Of a stretch of 64,000 nucleotides of DNA, positions 16,956 through 24,119 are shown in pieces. Location: positions 124,001-188,000 of the forward strand of contig CAYYPH010000003.1 in NCBI GenBank assembly GCA_964473485.1, written 5' to 3'. Numbering within the stretch: the first letter of the stretch is position 1; every line of letters begins with the position of its first letter. The notes beneath the pieces are model-generated. The model saw only the letters and a list, made by a program, of their open reading frames with translations, did not search any database and had not been told where the DNA came from. The position numbers were made by a program, and so were the translations under genes. The stretch is from CAIVAT01 sp964473485 (GTDB taxonomy: Bacteria; Bacteroidota; Bacteroidia; Bacteroidales; FEN-979).

Positions 16956-17177
16956 TCATGGCACCGGATCCCATCCGCTGCCTCCCCATGGATGACAGCG
17001 GCTTATTCTCCTGAGCGTCAGCCACCCTCCCCTGAAAGGGCCGTGTTTCCTGATTGCTTCTACGCCATATGCCGAACAGCTGGGCGTAAAACGGCATGAC
17101 GGAAGCAGGTATGGTGATATGATGCCCTGGTAAAGCCTGATCAGGAAAATGAAAAAACTACCCAGTAACCTTTTCAT
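16956..17177 (-). CDS. yidD: Membrane protein insertion efficiency factor YidD
   Basis: A 73-residue protein with an amphipathic N-terminal helix (IFLIRLYQGIISPYL) and the full YidD signature, CRFTPSCSAYGVEAI followed by HGPFRGGWLTLRRISRCHPW. It helps YidC-dependent insertion of inner membrane proteins. It overlaps the end of rnpA by 20 bases, the classic rnpA-yidD arrangement. Confidence 0.96.
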   Translation of the reverse strand: MKRLLGSFFIFLIRLYQGIISPYLLPSCRFTPSCSAYGVEAIRKHGPFRGGWLTLRRISRCHPWGGSGWDPVP

Positions 17178-17553
17178 CTGCTTCAGTTAAACGGTGTAAA
17201 ATTAAGATTATTTTTTCGCGGATGGTTTGAAAGTTCTCAAGGGTTACGGAGGTGTAAGTAAAGGCAACCATCAACCTGCCGGTTGCCCCCGACATATGGG
17301 TGCCGCTCAGGATTGATTTATTCAACCGGTAGGCTTCCCGGATCCTTCTCCGTATCAGGTTCCGATCGGTGGCCTTACGCACCCTGCTCTTCGGAATACT
17401 GATGAGCACGCTGACAGGTCCGGCCGGCAATCCCTGGTCAAATAACCAGGTAACCCTGAATGGCCGGATGCTGAAGGTTGATCCACTGTGAAAAAGAGCG
17501 CTGGTGAGTCGCCGGCTTTTTATGCGTTCCGAAGCGCCGAATCTGTGATTCAT
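17158..17553 (-). CDS. rnpA: Ribonuclease P protein component
   Basis: This 131-residue basic protein assists the RNase P RNA in cutting 5' leaders from pre-tRNA. The RNR signature is present as KATDRNLIRRRIREAYR, with the FxxR-type N-terminal segment (IRPFRVTWLF) before it. rpmH, its usual upstream neighbour, is absent: hemD lies upstream instead, as in other Bacteroidota. The 20-base overlap with yidD suggests coupled translation. Confidence 0.95.
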   Translation of the reverse strand: MNHRFGASERIKSRRLTSALFHSGSTFSIRPFRVTWLFDQGLPAGPVSVLISIPKSRVRKATDRNLIRRRIREAYRLNKSILSGTHMSGATGRLMVAFTYTSVTLENFQTIREKIILILHRLTEADEKVTG

Positions 17554-17586
17554 AATGAAAAAAAGCCGAAACAGGAAATGGTGTGC

Positions 17587-18339
17587 CTATTTCTTTTTCG
17601 ATTCGTTCAGCAGAAACTGTTCAATGGCGCTGGTCATGGAAGGCGACAACTGGGTAGGCGCTTCTACGTTCAGTATTAAACCTGCGTCTTTTACAGCCTT
17701 GTGCGTTGAGTTACCGAATGCTCCGATCGCAGTCTCACCCTGCACGAAATCGGGAAAATTCTTGAACAACGATTTTATCCCGGAGGGACTGAAGAAAACC
17801 AGCAAGTCGTAATCTTTAATGGAAAGATCCGACAAGTCTGCTGCAAGGGTCCGGTAAATGATGGCTTTTTTATACTGTATCTTGTTTTCTTCAAGCATCT
17901 TCGGTATCTCCTGCTTATGGATGTCGGAGCAGGGAAGCAGAAATTTGTCACCCTTGTGTTTCTTGATCAACTCCATGAGGTTTGCCGCATTCTCCTTGCT
18001 GTGAAAGATCTTGCGCTTACGAAACTGCACATACTTTTGCAGATAATAGGCTGTTGACTCGGAAATGCAAAAATATTTCATCGTTTCGGGAACCTCGAGA
18101 CGCATCTCTTTTGAGATCCTGAAAAAATGATCAACGGCATTACGCGAAGTGAAGATGACTGCCTCATAATCCAGGATGTTGGTCCTGTCTTTGCGAAAAT
18201 CTCTGGCGGGAATCCCTTCGATCAGGAAGAACTTCCGGAACGCAATATTCACATTGAATTTCCGTGCAATTTCGCCATAAGGAGATTTTTCAAAGTCAGT
18301 TGGCTGAGGCTGGGAAACAAGAATATTTTTGATTTTCAA
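17587..18339 (-). CDS. hemD: Uroporphyrinogen-III synthase
   Basis: Closes hydroxymethylbilane to uroporphyrinogen III with inversion of ring D, in heme and corrinoid synthesis. The 250-residue length and the two-lobed pattern fit: an early VSQPQPTDFEKSP, AVIFTSRNAVDHFF in the first lobe, KFLLPCSDIHKQEIPKML, and VFFSPSGIKSLF with the GAFGNST motif in the second. HemD diverges strongly between phyla, so the call rests on these patterns and on the known Bacteroidota order DUF4271-hemD-rnpA. It lies 33 bases before rnpA. Confidence 0.88.
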   Translation of the reverse strand: MKIKNILVSQPQPTDFEKSPYGEIARKFNVNIAFRKFFLIEGIPARDFRKDRTNILDYEAVIFTSRNAVDHFFRISKEMRLEVPETMKYFCISESTAYYLQKYVQFRKRKIFHSKENAANLMELIKKHKGDKFLLPCSDIHKQEIPKMLEENKIQYKKAIIYRTLAADLSDLSIKDYDLLVFFSPSGIKSLFKNFPDFVQGETAIGAFGNSTHKAVKDAGLILNVEAPTQLSPSMTSAIEQFLLNESKKK

Positions 18340-18377
18340 GGTCGTAATTTATTGATGTTACAGTTTCGAAATTTCTG

Positions 18378-19259
18378 TTAATCAACTTGTTGTGTCAGTA
18401 TCAACACAAGCTTGGCCATGATAATGAGTGGTAAAATTTCGAGGCTGCAAAGATACACAAATAAAAATAAATACGAAAATTTCGTCAGTCTTGAGCCGAT
18501 TGAAAACCCTTTGATCAGCCGGAAAAACAACATCAGCGCCACCATGAACAGGGCGATGGTGATCAGCACCTCTTGGTGAACCGTGAAATATAGGGTGAGC
18601 AACAGAAGCAATGCAGGTCCGGTTATCAGCGAATAGATCCAGAGATTGAGCATGTAGTTCATGGTGGTCTCCCTGGTCTTGAACACCATGCTTAAGAACC
18701 GTATCATCGCGAATTTAATGGCCAGGAAAACGATCAGGGTGGCGGTAATCAGCGGGAACGTGTAAGTGATGTCAAGATCGGGAATGGTAAAACCGAAGAA
18801 CCGGATGTTGATTTCATAAGCGAGCAGCGAAAAAGCCAGGAGGTATACAATTCCGAAGGTAAGCGAAATGCGTTCATTGAACAGGTTTCCATCGCGGATC
18901 AGCTGGTTGGTGAATCGCTGCGAAAAGGGGGCCCGGAAGAGCTGACGGATCCTTTTTGCATGAAAAACCTGGGTCCAGGCCAGCAAAATCAAGCATCCGA
19001 GTATTGTCCAGAGAATCCAGTCGGGTTGCGCATAAAGGTCATTTACCGGCAGGTTGTTTTCGGCCTGCAACTGATGTCCCTTGAAAACGGATGGCGTGAA
19101 TTGTTTTCCGGGGACGGAGATGCTTTCGAAATTCAGTGTGGTATCATGATCGGAAAAGGTCCGCTGGACATCGGGGTAATAAGAGTGCTTTCCCGCCGGC
19201 ATCCTGAAAGAAGCGGGTTGCATGAACGTGGTATCATGTTCACCGTGTATCCCTGTCAT
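18378..19259 (-). CDS. DUF4271 integral membrane protein
   Basis: A 293-residue protein. A soluble N-terminal segment of about 85 residues is followed by six or seven hydrophobic helices (first at about 86-105), with the conserved RDGNLFNERISL segment between helices 1 and 2. This is the Bacteroidota-specific DUF4271 family, regularly found beside hemD, but without known function. Its start overlaps the stop of the RluA-type gene by four bases (19256-19259), so the two are translationally coupled. Confidence 0.85.
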   Translation of the reverse strand: MTGIHGEHDTTFMQPASFRMPAGKHSYYPDVQRTFSDHDTTLNFESISVPGKQFTPSVFKGHQLQAENNLPVNDLYAQPDWILWTILGCLILLAWTQVFHAKRIRQLFRAPFSQRFTNQLIRDGNLFNERISLTFGIVYLLAFSLLAYEINIRFFGFTIPDLDITYTFPLITATLIVFLAIKFAMIRFLSMVFKTRETTMNYMLNLWIYSLITGPALLLLLTLYFTVHQEVLITIALFMVALMLFFRLIKGFSIGSRLTKFSYLFLFVYLCSLEILPLIIMAKLVLILTQQVD

Positions 19260-19966
19260 TCGGCTTCGGGCTTAAGGTTTCCTGCGAAAATTTCCCAGAG
19301 TTTTTCCTGCGGCAGGGGAGCCACGACCCTGACCGGTTCCAGTTTTACCGGGTGTGTCAGTTCGATCCGGAGTGAGTGAAGCGATACCGATCCGTCGGGA
19401 TTCGACCTTGGATAACCGTATTTCAGGTCCCCCCGTATCGGACAACCCATGGCGGCCAGCTGGGCCCTGATCTGATGATGCCTTCCGGTGATCAGATTGA
19501 CCGCGAGGAGATAATAGCGGTCGCTGTGATCAATGACCGTGTACGTGAGCTCAGCCGTTTGCCTGTCCCTGCCCGGATGGTCATGAACGTATGACTTGTT
19601 CTGCTGTTCGTTGCGCGAAATATATTGCCTGAGATGGCCGGAGGGTGCAGGCGGTTCGTTCCTTACAATGGCCCAGTAAGTCTTCCGGATACCGCCCTCA
19701 CGGAGCATGGCGTTCAGCCGCGACAGGGACTTCGAGGTCCTGGCAAACAACAGGGCTCCGCTTACCGGCCTGTCGAGGCGATGAACCACCCCGAGAAAGA
19801 CATTGCCCGGTTTGTGATATTTTACTTTCAGGTATTCCTTCAGCAGGTCGCTCAGCGGAATATCGCCGGTCTTATCCCCCTGAACAATATCGGAAGGTTG
19901 TTTGTTGAATACGATCAGGTGGTTGTCTTCGAAAAGGATGTCATGATCAATATTGTTCCTTCTCAT
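19256..19966 (-). CDS. RluA-family pseudouridine synthase
   Basis: Converts uridine to pseudouridine in rRNA or tRNA; the exact target is not readable. The catalytic motif is VVHRLDRPVSGALLFA, where the Asp of HRLD is the nucleophile, and the later ITGRHHQIRAQLAAMG segment is typical. At 236 residues it lacks the N-terminal S4 RNA-binding domain, as in RluA- or TruC-like short members. Its first 20 bases overlap the end of panB. Confidence 0.93.
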   Translation of the reverse strand: MRRNNIDHDILFEDNHLIVFNKQPSDIVQGDKTGDIPLSDLLKEYLKVKYHKPGNVFLGVVHRLDRPVSGALLFARTSKSLSRLNAMLREGGIRKTYWAIVRNEPPAPSGHLRQYISRNEQQNKSYVHDHPGRDRQTAELTYTVIDHSDRYYLLAVNLITGRHHQIRAQLAAMGCPIRGDLKYGYPRSNPDGSVSLHSLRIELTHPVKLEPVRVVAPLPQEKLWEIFAGNLKPEAE

Positions 19967-20771
19967 TGGGAAAATCGAGGTTTTTCACATCGAGAATGTA
20001 GGTATTGACGGCCCCTCTGACCTCCTCTGAAAGATTGTGGTACCTGCGTAGGAACCGGGGTGAAAAATCCATGGTGATTCCCAGCATGTCATGTAAAACC
20101 AAAACCTGTCCGTCGACCCATTTCCCTGCGCCGATCCCGATTATGGGGATGCGGACCTGGGAGGCGACCCGTTGGCCGAGACTGGCCGGAATTTTCTCGA
20201 GGACGATAGCAAAACATCCTGCCTTTTCAAGGAGGTGTGCATCGTCGATCAGCTTTGCTGCCTCCTCCTCACCGGTTGCCCGCACTACATAGGTGCCGAA
20301 TTTGTGAATCGACTGAGGTGTCAGCCCGAGGTGCCCCATGACGGGGATACCGGCAGAAAGAATCCGGTCGACCGACTCCAGCACCTCCCTGCCGCCTTCC
20401 AGTTTCACGGCATCAGCCCCGGTCTCCTTCATGATCCTGATCGCTGAGTTAAGAGCCTCCTTAGAATTTCCCTGGTAGGTCCCGAACGGCAGGTCCACAA
20501 CGACAAGTGCGCGCTTGACGGCCCTGACCACCGAGGCGCCGTGGTATATCATTTCGTTCAGCGTGATCGGCAGGGTCGAACTGTGTCCGGCCATGACGTT
20601 TGAAGCGGAATCACCGACCAGGATCACGTCGATCCCTGTGCTGTCGAGAATACGCGCGAAAGAATAATCGTATGCGGTCAGCATGGCGATCTTTTCCCCC
20701 TTCATCTTCATCTCCTGAAGAATGTGGGTTGTGACCTTGGTCACCTCTCTGAAACTTTTTCCGGCTGGCAT
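19947..20771 (-). CDS. panB: 3-methyl-2-oxobutanoate hydroxymethyltransferase
   Basis: First committed step of pantothenate and CoA synthesis: transfer of hydroxymethyl from methylene-THF to ketoisovalerate. The 274-residue protein has the PanB signature blocks KIAMLTAYDYSFARILD, VGDSASNVMAGHSSTLPIT, KLEGG, MGHLGLTPQS and GIGAGKWVDGQVLVLHDMLG, including the Mg-binding Asp and catalytic Glu regions. It is the first gene of the nine-gene minus-strand operon, with a TACTTTTG promoter box 18 bases before its ATG. No panC or panD lies nearby. Confidence 0.96.
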   Translation of the reverse strand: MPAGKSFREVTKVTTHILQEMKMKGEKIAMLTAYDYSFARILDSTGIDVILVGDSASNVMAGHSSTLPITLNEMIYHGASVVRAVKRALVVVDLPFGTYQGNSKEALNSAIRIMKETGADAVKLEGGREVLESVDRILSAGIPVMGHLGLTPQSIHKFGTYVVRATGEEEAAKLIDDAHLLEKAGCFAIVLEKIPASLGQRVASQVRIPIIGIGAGKWVDGQVLVLHDMLGITMDFSPRFLRRYHNLSEEVRGAVNTYILDVKNLDFPNEKEQY

Positions 20772-20788
20772 ATTCTTTAATTATCAGG

Positions 20789-20796
20789 CAAAAGTA
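20789..20796 (-). promoter_or_regulatory. -7 box of the panB operon
   Basis: On the minus strand TACTTTTG matches TAnnTTTG, 17 bases from the panB ATG at 20771, giving a nearly leaderless transcript. It faces away from an equally good box at 20810-20817. Confidence 0.45.
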
Positions 20797-20809
20797 AGAA
20801 TTTTTTACG

Positions 20810-20817
20810 TAGCTTTG
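20810..20817 (+). promoter_or_regulatory. -7 box of the lipoprotein gene at 20839
   Basis: TAGCTTTG matches TAnnTTTG and lies 21 bases before the ATG at 20839. Its position supports that start over the longer in-frame extension back into panB. Confidence 0.45.
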
Positions 20818-20838
20818 CAGGTGCTAAAAAACAGAACG

Positions 20839-21825
20839 ATGCGTTGTTTAAAACTGCTCCTCCCGCTTACGCTGCTGCTCTTGATCTTTCAGTCATGCAA
20901 CAAGGATCTTATCGTGAACGCCGATTGGAAAGATGTGACCGTGGTCTACGGACTCCTCGATCAAACTTCCGACACTACCTATATCAAAGTCACCAAGGCA
21001 TTCCTGGGTCCCGGCGACGCCATGCAGTTCGCCAAGATTCCCGACTCGAGCAATTACCCCGATAAACTCGAAGTAAGACTGGATGAGTATAACGGGACGG
21101 TGCTGGTGCAGTCGTATGCTTGCGACACAGTGACAATCCATAATAAGGAAAAAGGAGACAGCATATTTTATTATCCCGACCAGCTGATGTATTATTCACT
21201 GGCCAGACTGAACGAAAACTTCACCTACAAACTTTTTATCCGGAATAAGAAAACAGGGAAGGAGGTCACTGCCCAGACCGGCCTTGTTCGCGATTTTGAA
21301 GTTCTTCGCCCCCAGGTCTATGCCAGCTTCCCGCCGGGCCTGAATTTTGAGGTGAAATGGAATCCTGCCAAATTTGGTAAACGCTATCAGCTTTTAATTC
21401 GCTTCTGGTATATGGAAGCCTTGAAATCAAATCCCGACAGTCTTTATGCAAAGTCGGTCGACTGGGTGGTATTCAATAACGTACGCGCTGCCGATAATCA
21501 AACACAGCCATTTGATCTGTTTTTCCCTGGCGATGCCTTTTATTCCGTAGTGGGGGCAAATATTCCCGTCAATCCCGATGTTACCCGGGCCGCCCACCAT
21601 TGTGATTTTATCTTCTCGGTCGCCGCAGCCGATCTGAACACCTATATGGAGGTAACAGAACCCTCCCTGTCTCTGGTCCAGGAACGTCCTGCCTATACAA
21701 ATATTACCAACGGAATCGGCATTTTCTCCGCCAGGTTCATTAAGTCGGTTGATTCCCTTGAAGTAAGCCAGGCAACCAAAGACGAACTGAAGGTGAACCC
21801 GCATACCAGCGACCTGGGCTTCTGA
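20839..21825 (+). CDS. Uncharacterised lipoprotein of about 328 residues
   Basis: The frame is open from 20722, but ATG 20839 gives a clean lipoprotein signal (MRCLKLLLPLTLLLLIFQSC, lipobox cysteine at residue 20) and follows a promoter box. The mature protein is beta-rich, with conserved-looking blocks DWKDVTVVYGLLDQ, YIKVTKAFLG and PDSSNYPD near the N-terminus and paired aromatic strands later. I do not recognise a characterised family; it resembles the many Bacteroidota outer-membrane lipoproteins with an extracellular beta-sandwich. No catalytic motif is visible. It is monocistronic and followed by a strong palindrome. Confidence 0.75.
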   Translation: MRCLKLLLPLTLLLLIFQSCNKDLIVNADWKDVTVVYGLLDQTSDTTYIKVTKAFLGPGDAMQFAKIPDSSNYPDKLEVRLDEYNGTVLVQSYACDTVTIHNKEKGDSIFYYPDQLMYYSLARLNENFTYKLFIRNKKTGKEVTAQTGLVRDFEVLRPQVYASFPPGLNFEVKWNPAKFGKRYQLLIRFWYMEALKSNPDSLYAKSVDWVVFNNVRAADNQTQPFDLFFPGDAFYSVVGANIPVNPDVTRAAHHCDFIFSVAAADLNTYMEVTEPSLSLVQERPAYTNITNGIGIFSARFIKSVDSLEVSQATKDELKVNPHTSDLGF

Positions 21826-21847
21826 TCCGAAGAATACCAATTGGTTA

Positions 21848-21874
21848 TAGAGACGGGTTTCAAACCCGTCTCTA
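21848..21874. terminator. Perfect 13-bp palindrome, likely terminator; recurring GAGACGGG repeat
   Basis: TAGAGACGGGTTT at 21848-21860 is perfectly complementary to AAACCCGTCTCTA at 21862-21874, with one central base. It follows the lipoprotein stop by 22 bases. A related hairpin with the same GAGACGGG/CCCGTCTC arms is at 39776-39804. It may be a dispersed repeat used as a terminator; no long T run follows. Confidence 0.6.
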
Positions 21875-21892
21875 CTTCCGGGCGCCGGAATC

Positions 21893-21929
21893 CCGTTCAC
21901 CCGCTCACCTGGTTACCTGCTCACCTGCC
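21893..21929. repeat. Four-and-a-half copies of an 8-nt tandem repeat
   Basis: Adjacent octamers ccgttcac, ccgctcac, ctggttac, ctgctcac and a partial ctgcc fit the pattern CYGNTYAC in exact register. They lie between the palindrome and dnaK. Function unknown; nothing regulatory is recognisable. Confidence 0.6.
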
Positions 21930-22036
21930 TTTTTGTCATACCGCTGCCATTTGCTGACATAAAAATTCATTTGGCATAGTCATTGACTGAATGCGGCCAA
22001 AGCATGAAGTTTTAATTACTAAAAGAGATATTCAAA

Positions 22037-23950
22037 ATGGGTAAAATTATTGGTATTGATCTTGGAACCACCAACTCCTGTGTGGCTGTGATGGAAGGCA
22101 ACGAACCGGTTGTGATCCCCAACAGCGAAGGGAGACGTACCACTCCGTCGGTTGTAGGATTTACCGACAGCGGTGAAAGAAAAGTAGGCGATCCGGCCAA
22201 GCGGCAAGCCATTACAAATCCTAAAAACACGGTCTTCTCTATCAAGCGGTTCATGGGCGAGACATGGGATCAGGTTCAGACAGAGATCAGCCGCGTACCA
22301 TATACCGTGAGCAAGGGCGACAACAACACCCCGCGGGTGAACATATCCGGCAAATTGTATTCTCCCCAGGAGATTTCAGCGATGGTCCTCCAGAAGATGA
22401 AAAAAACAGCCGAGGATTACCTGGGCCAGGAGATAAAGGAGGCAGTCATCACAGTGCCGGCCTATTTCAGCGATTCACAGCGCCAGGCGACCAAAGAGGC
22501 AGGCGAAATCGCAGGTCTTCAGGTAAGGCGCATCATCAACGAACCTACTGCTGCAGCACTTGCCTATGGTCTTGACAAGAAGCACAAGGATATTAAGGTG
22601 GCCGTTTACGACCTTGGCGGAGGAACTTTCGATATTTCCATTCTCGAGTTGGGCGACGGTGTATTTGAGGTTAAATCGACCAACGGGAATACCCACCTGG
22701 GTGGAGATGATTTTGACCAGACCGTGATCGACTGGCTGGCCGATGAATTCCTGAAAGATGAAGGGGTTGACCTGCGCAAGGACCCGATGGCCCTGCAGCG
22801 TCTGAAAGAGGCTGCCGAAAAGGCGAAAATCGAATTGTCAAGCTCTACCGAAACGGAGATCAACCTGCCGTATATCATGCCGGTTGATGGTGTTCCCAAG
22901 CACCTGGTGAAAAAACTTTCGCGCGCAAAATTCGAGCAACTCATCGACAGGCTCATGCAGTCGACCATCCCGCCCTGTCAGCAGGCGCTCAGGGATGCCG
23001 GCCTCAAGGCTTCAGAAATAGATGAGGTGATCCTGGTCGGCGGTTCAACGCGTATCCCGGCCATACAGAAGATTGTTCGCGAACTGTTCGGCAAGGAGCC
23101 TTCAAAGGGTGTGAATCCCGATGAGGTAGTGGCGGTTGGCGCTGCCATCCAGGGAGGCGTTCTTACCGGCGAGGTTAAGGATGTGCTGCTGCTTGATGTC
23201 ACCCCGCTTTCATTGGGTATTGAAACCCTTGGTGGTGTGATGACCAGGCTGATCGAAGCAAATACCACCATCCCGACCAAGAAATCGGAGGTGTTTTCGA
23301 CCGCTGCCGACAGTCAGACTTCTGTGGAGATACATATCCTGCAGGGTGAACGTCCGATGGCCAATCAGAATAAAAGCATCGGAAGGTTCCATCTCGACGG
23401 CATTCCGCCTGCCCCTCGCGGGATTCCGCAAATCGAAGTCACTTTCGATATCGACGCCAATGGTATCCTTCACGTGACGGCCAAGGACAAAGCCACCGGT
23501 AAGAGTCAGCAGATCCGTATCGAAGCCAGTTCGGGACTTTCTGATAATGAGATAAAAAGGATGAAGGAAGAGGCGCAGCAAAATGCCGATACCGACAAAA
23601 AAATGAAGGAAGAGATCGATAAACTCAACCATGCTGACAGCCTGATTTTCCAGACCGAAAAACAGCTTAAAGAGTTTGGCGACAAGGTTCCTGCCGATAA
23701 AAAAGAATCCATTGAAAGTGCTTTGTCTGAGCTGAAGGATGCACACAAAAACCGCGATATTCCTGCGATCGACCGGGCCATGGCCAATCTGAACGCAGTG
23801 TGGCAATCTGCCAGCGAAGAGATGTACAAGAACTCTTCACAGGCCGGGCCGCAGGGCAACCCTCAGCAGGATGCCCAGTCGCAGGGACAAAAGGGTTCAG
23901 GAAACGATGAAGTTACAGATGTGGATTTCGAAGAGGTGAAAGACAAGTAA
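22037..23950 (+). CDS. dnaK: Molecular chaperone DnaK (Hsp70)
   Basis: ATP-dependent chaperone that works with DnaJ and GrpE on unfolded proteins in the cytoplasm. At 637 residues it is full length. Visible motifs: GIDLGTTNSCVAVMEG at the N-terminus, VAVYDLGGGTFDISIL (phosphate 2), VGGSTRIP (adenosine) and the interdomain linker VLLLDVTPLSLGIETLGG. The C-terminus ends in the conserved EVTDVDFEEVKDK. grpE and dnaJ are not adjacent. No CIRCE element or clear TAnnTTTG box was found upstream. A strong terminator follows. Confidence 0.98.
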   Translation: MGKIIGIDLGTTNSCVAVMEGNEPVVIPNSEGRRTTPSVVGFTDSGERKVGDPAKRQAITNPKNTVFSIKRFMGETWDQVQTEISRVPYTVSKGDNNTPRVNISGKLYSPQEISAMVLQKMKKTAEDYLGQEIKEAVITVPAYFSDSQRQATKEAGEIAGLQVRRIINEPTAAALAYGLDKKHKDIKVAVYDLGGGTFDISILELGDGVFEVKSTNGNTHLGGDDFDQTVIDWLADEFLKDEGVDLRKDPMALQRLKEAAEKAKIELSSSTETEINLPYIMPVDGVPKHLVKKLSRAKFEQLIDRLMQSTIPPCQQALRDAGLKASEIDEVILVGGSTRIPAIQKIVRELFGKEPSKGVNPDEVVAVGAAIQGGVLTGEVKDVLLLDVTPLSLGIETLGGVMTRLIEANTTIPTKKSEVFSTAADSQTSVEIHILQGERPMANQNKSIGRFHLDGIPPAPRGIPQIEVTFDIDANGILHVTAKDKATGKSQQIRIEASSGLSDNEIKRMKEEAQQNADTDKKMKEEIDKLNHADSLIFQTEKQLKEFGDKVPADKKESIESALSELKDAHKNRDIPAIDRAMANLNAVWQSASEEMYKNSSQAGPQGNPQQDAQSQGQKGSGNDEVTDVDFEEVKDK

Positions 23951-23973
23951 CCGACCGGACCGGCTTTATCTGG

Positions 23974-24008
23974 AGAGGCTGCACAGGTTGTGCGGCCTCT
24001 TCGTGTTT
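23974..24008 (+). terminator. Rho-independent terminator of dnaK
   Basis: A 12-bp stem (23974-23985 with 23989-24000, one G-T pair), a 3-base loop GGT, and a T-rich tail. It lies 23 bases after the stop codon. Confidence 0.88.
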
Positions 24009-24065
24009 TTGTTTAAAAATTCCTGGGCAGGATTCGAAAAAAATTAGCATTTTTGTAAATTATTC

Positions 24066-24085
24066 ATGTCATGAACAGATGACAT
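24066..24085. promoter_or_regulatory. Inverted repeat upstream of the T9SS cargo pair
   Basis: ATGTCAT (24066-24072) and ATGACAT (24079-24085) form a 7-bp dyad with a 6-base spacer, about 35 bases before the ATG at 24120. Size and symmetry would suit a dimeric regulator. Weak evidence. Confidence 0.3.
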
Positions 24086-24119
24086 TTGTGGTTGTTTTGT
24101 TTGCATAAATCAAAGGGAT

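Noticed and set aside
21930..22036. Heat-shock operator (CIRCE) or sigma-A promoter upstream of dnaK
   Set aside because: No TTAGCACTC-type inverted repeat and no TAnnTTTG match was found; TTCATTTG is only a one-mismatch box without good spacing.
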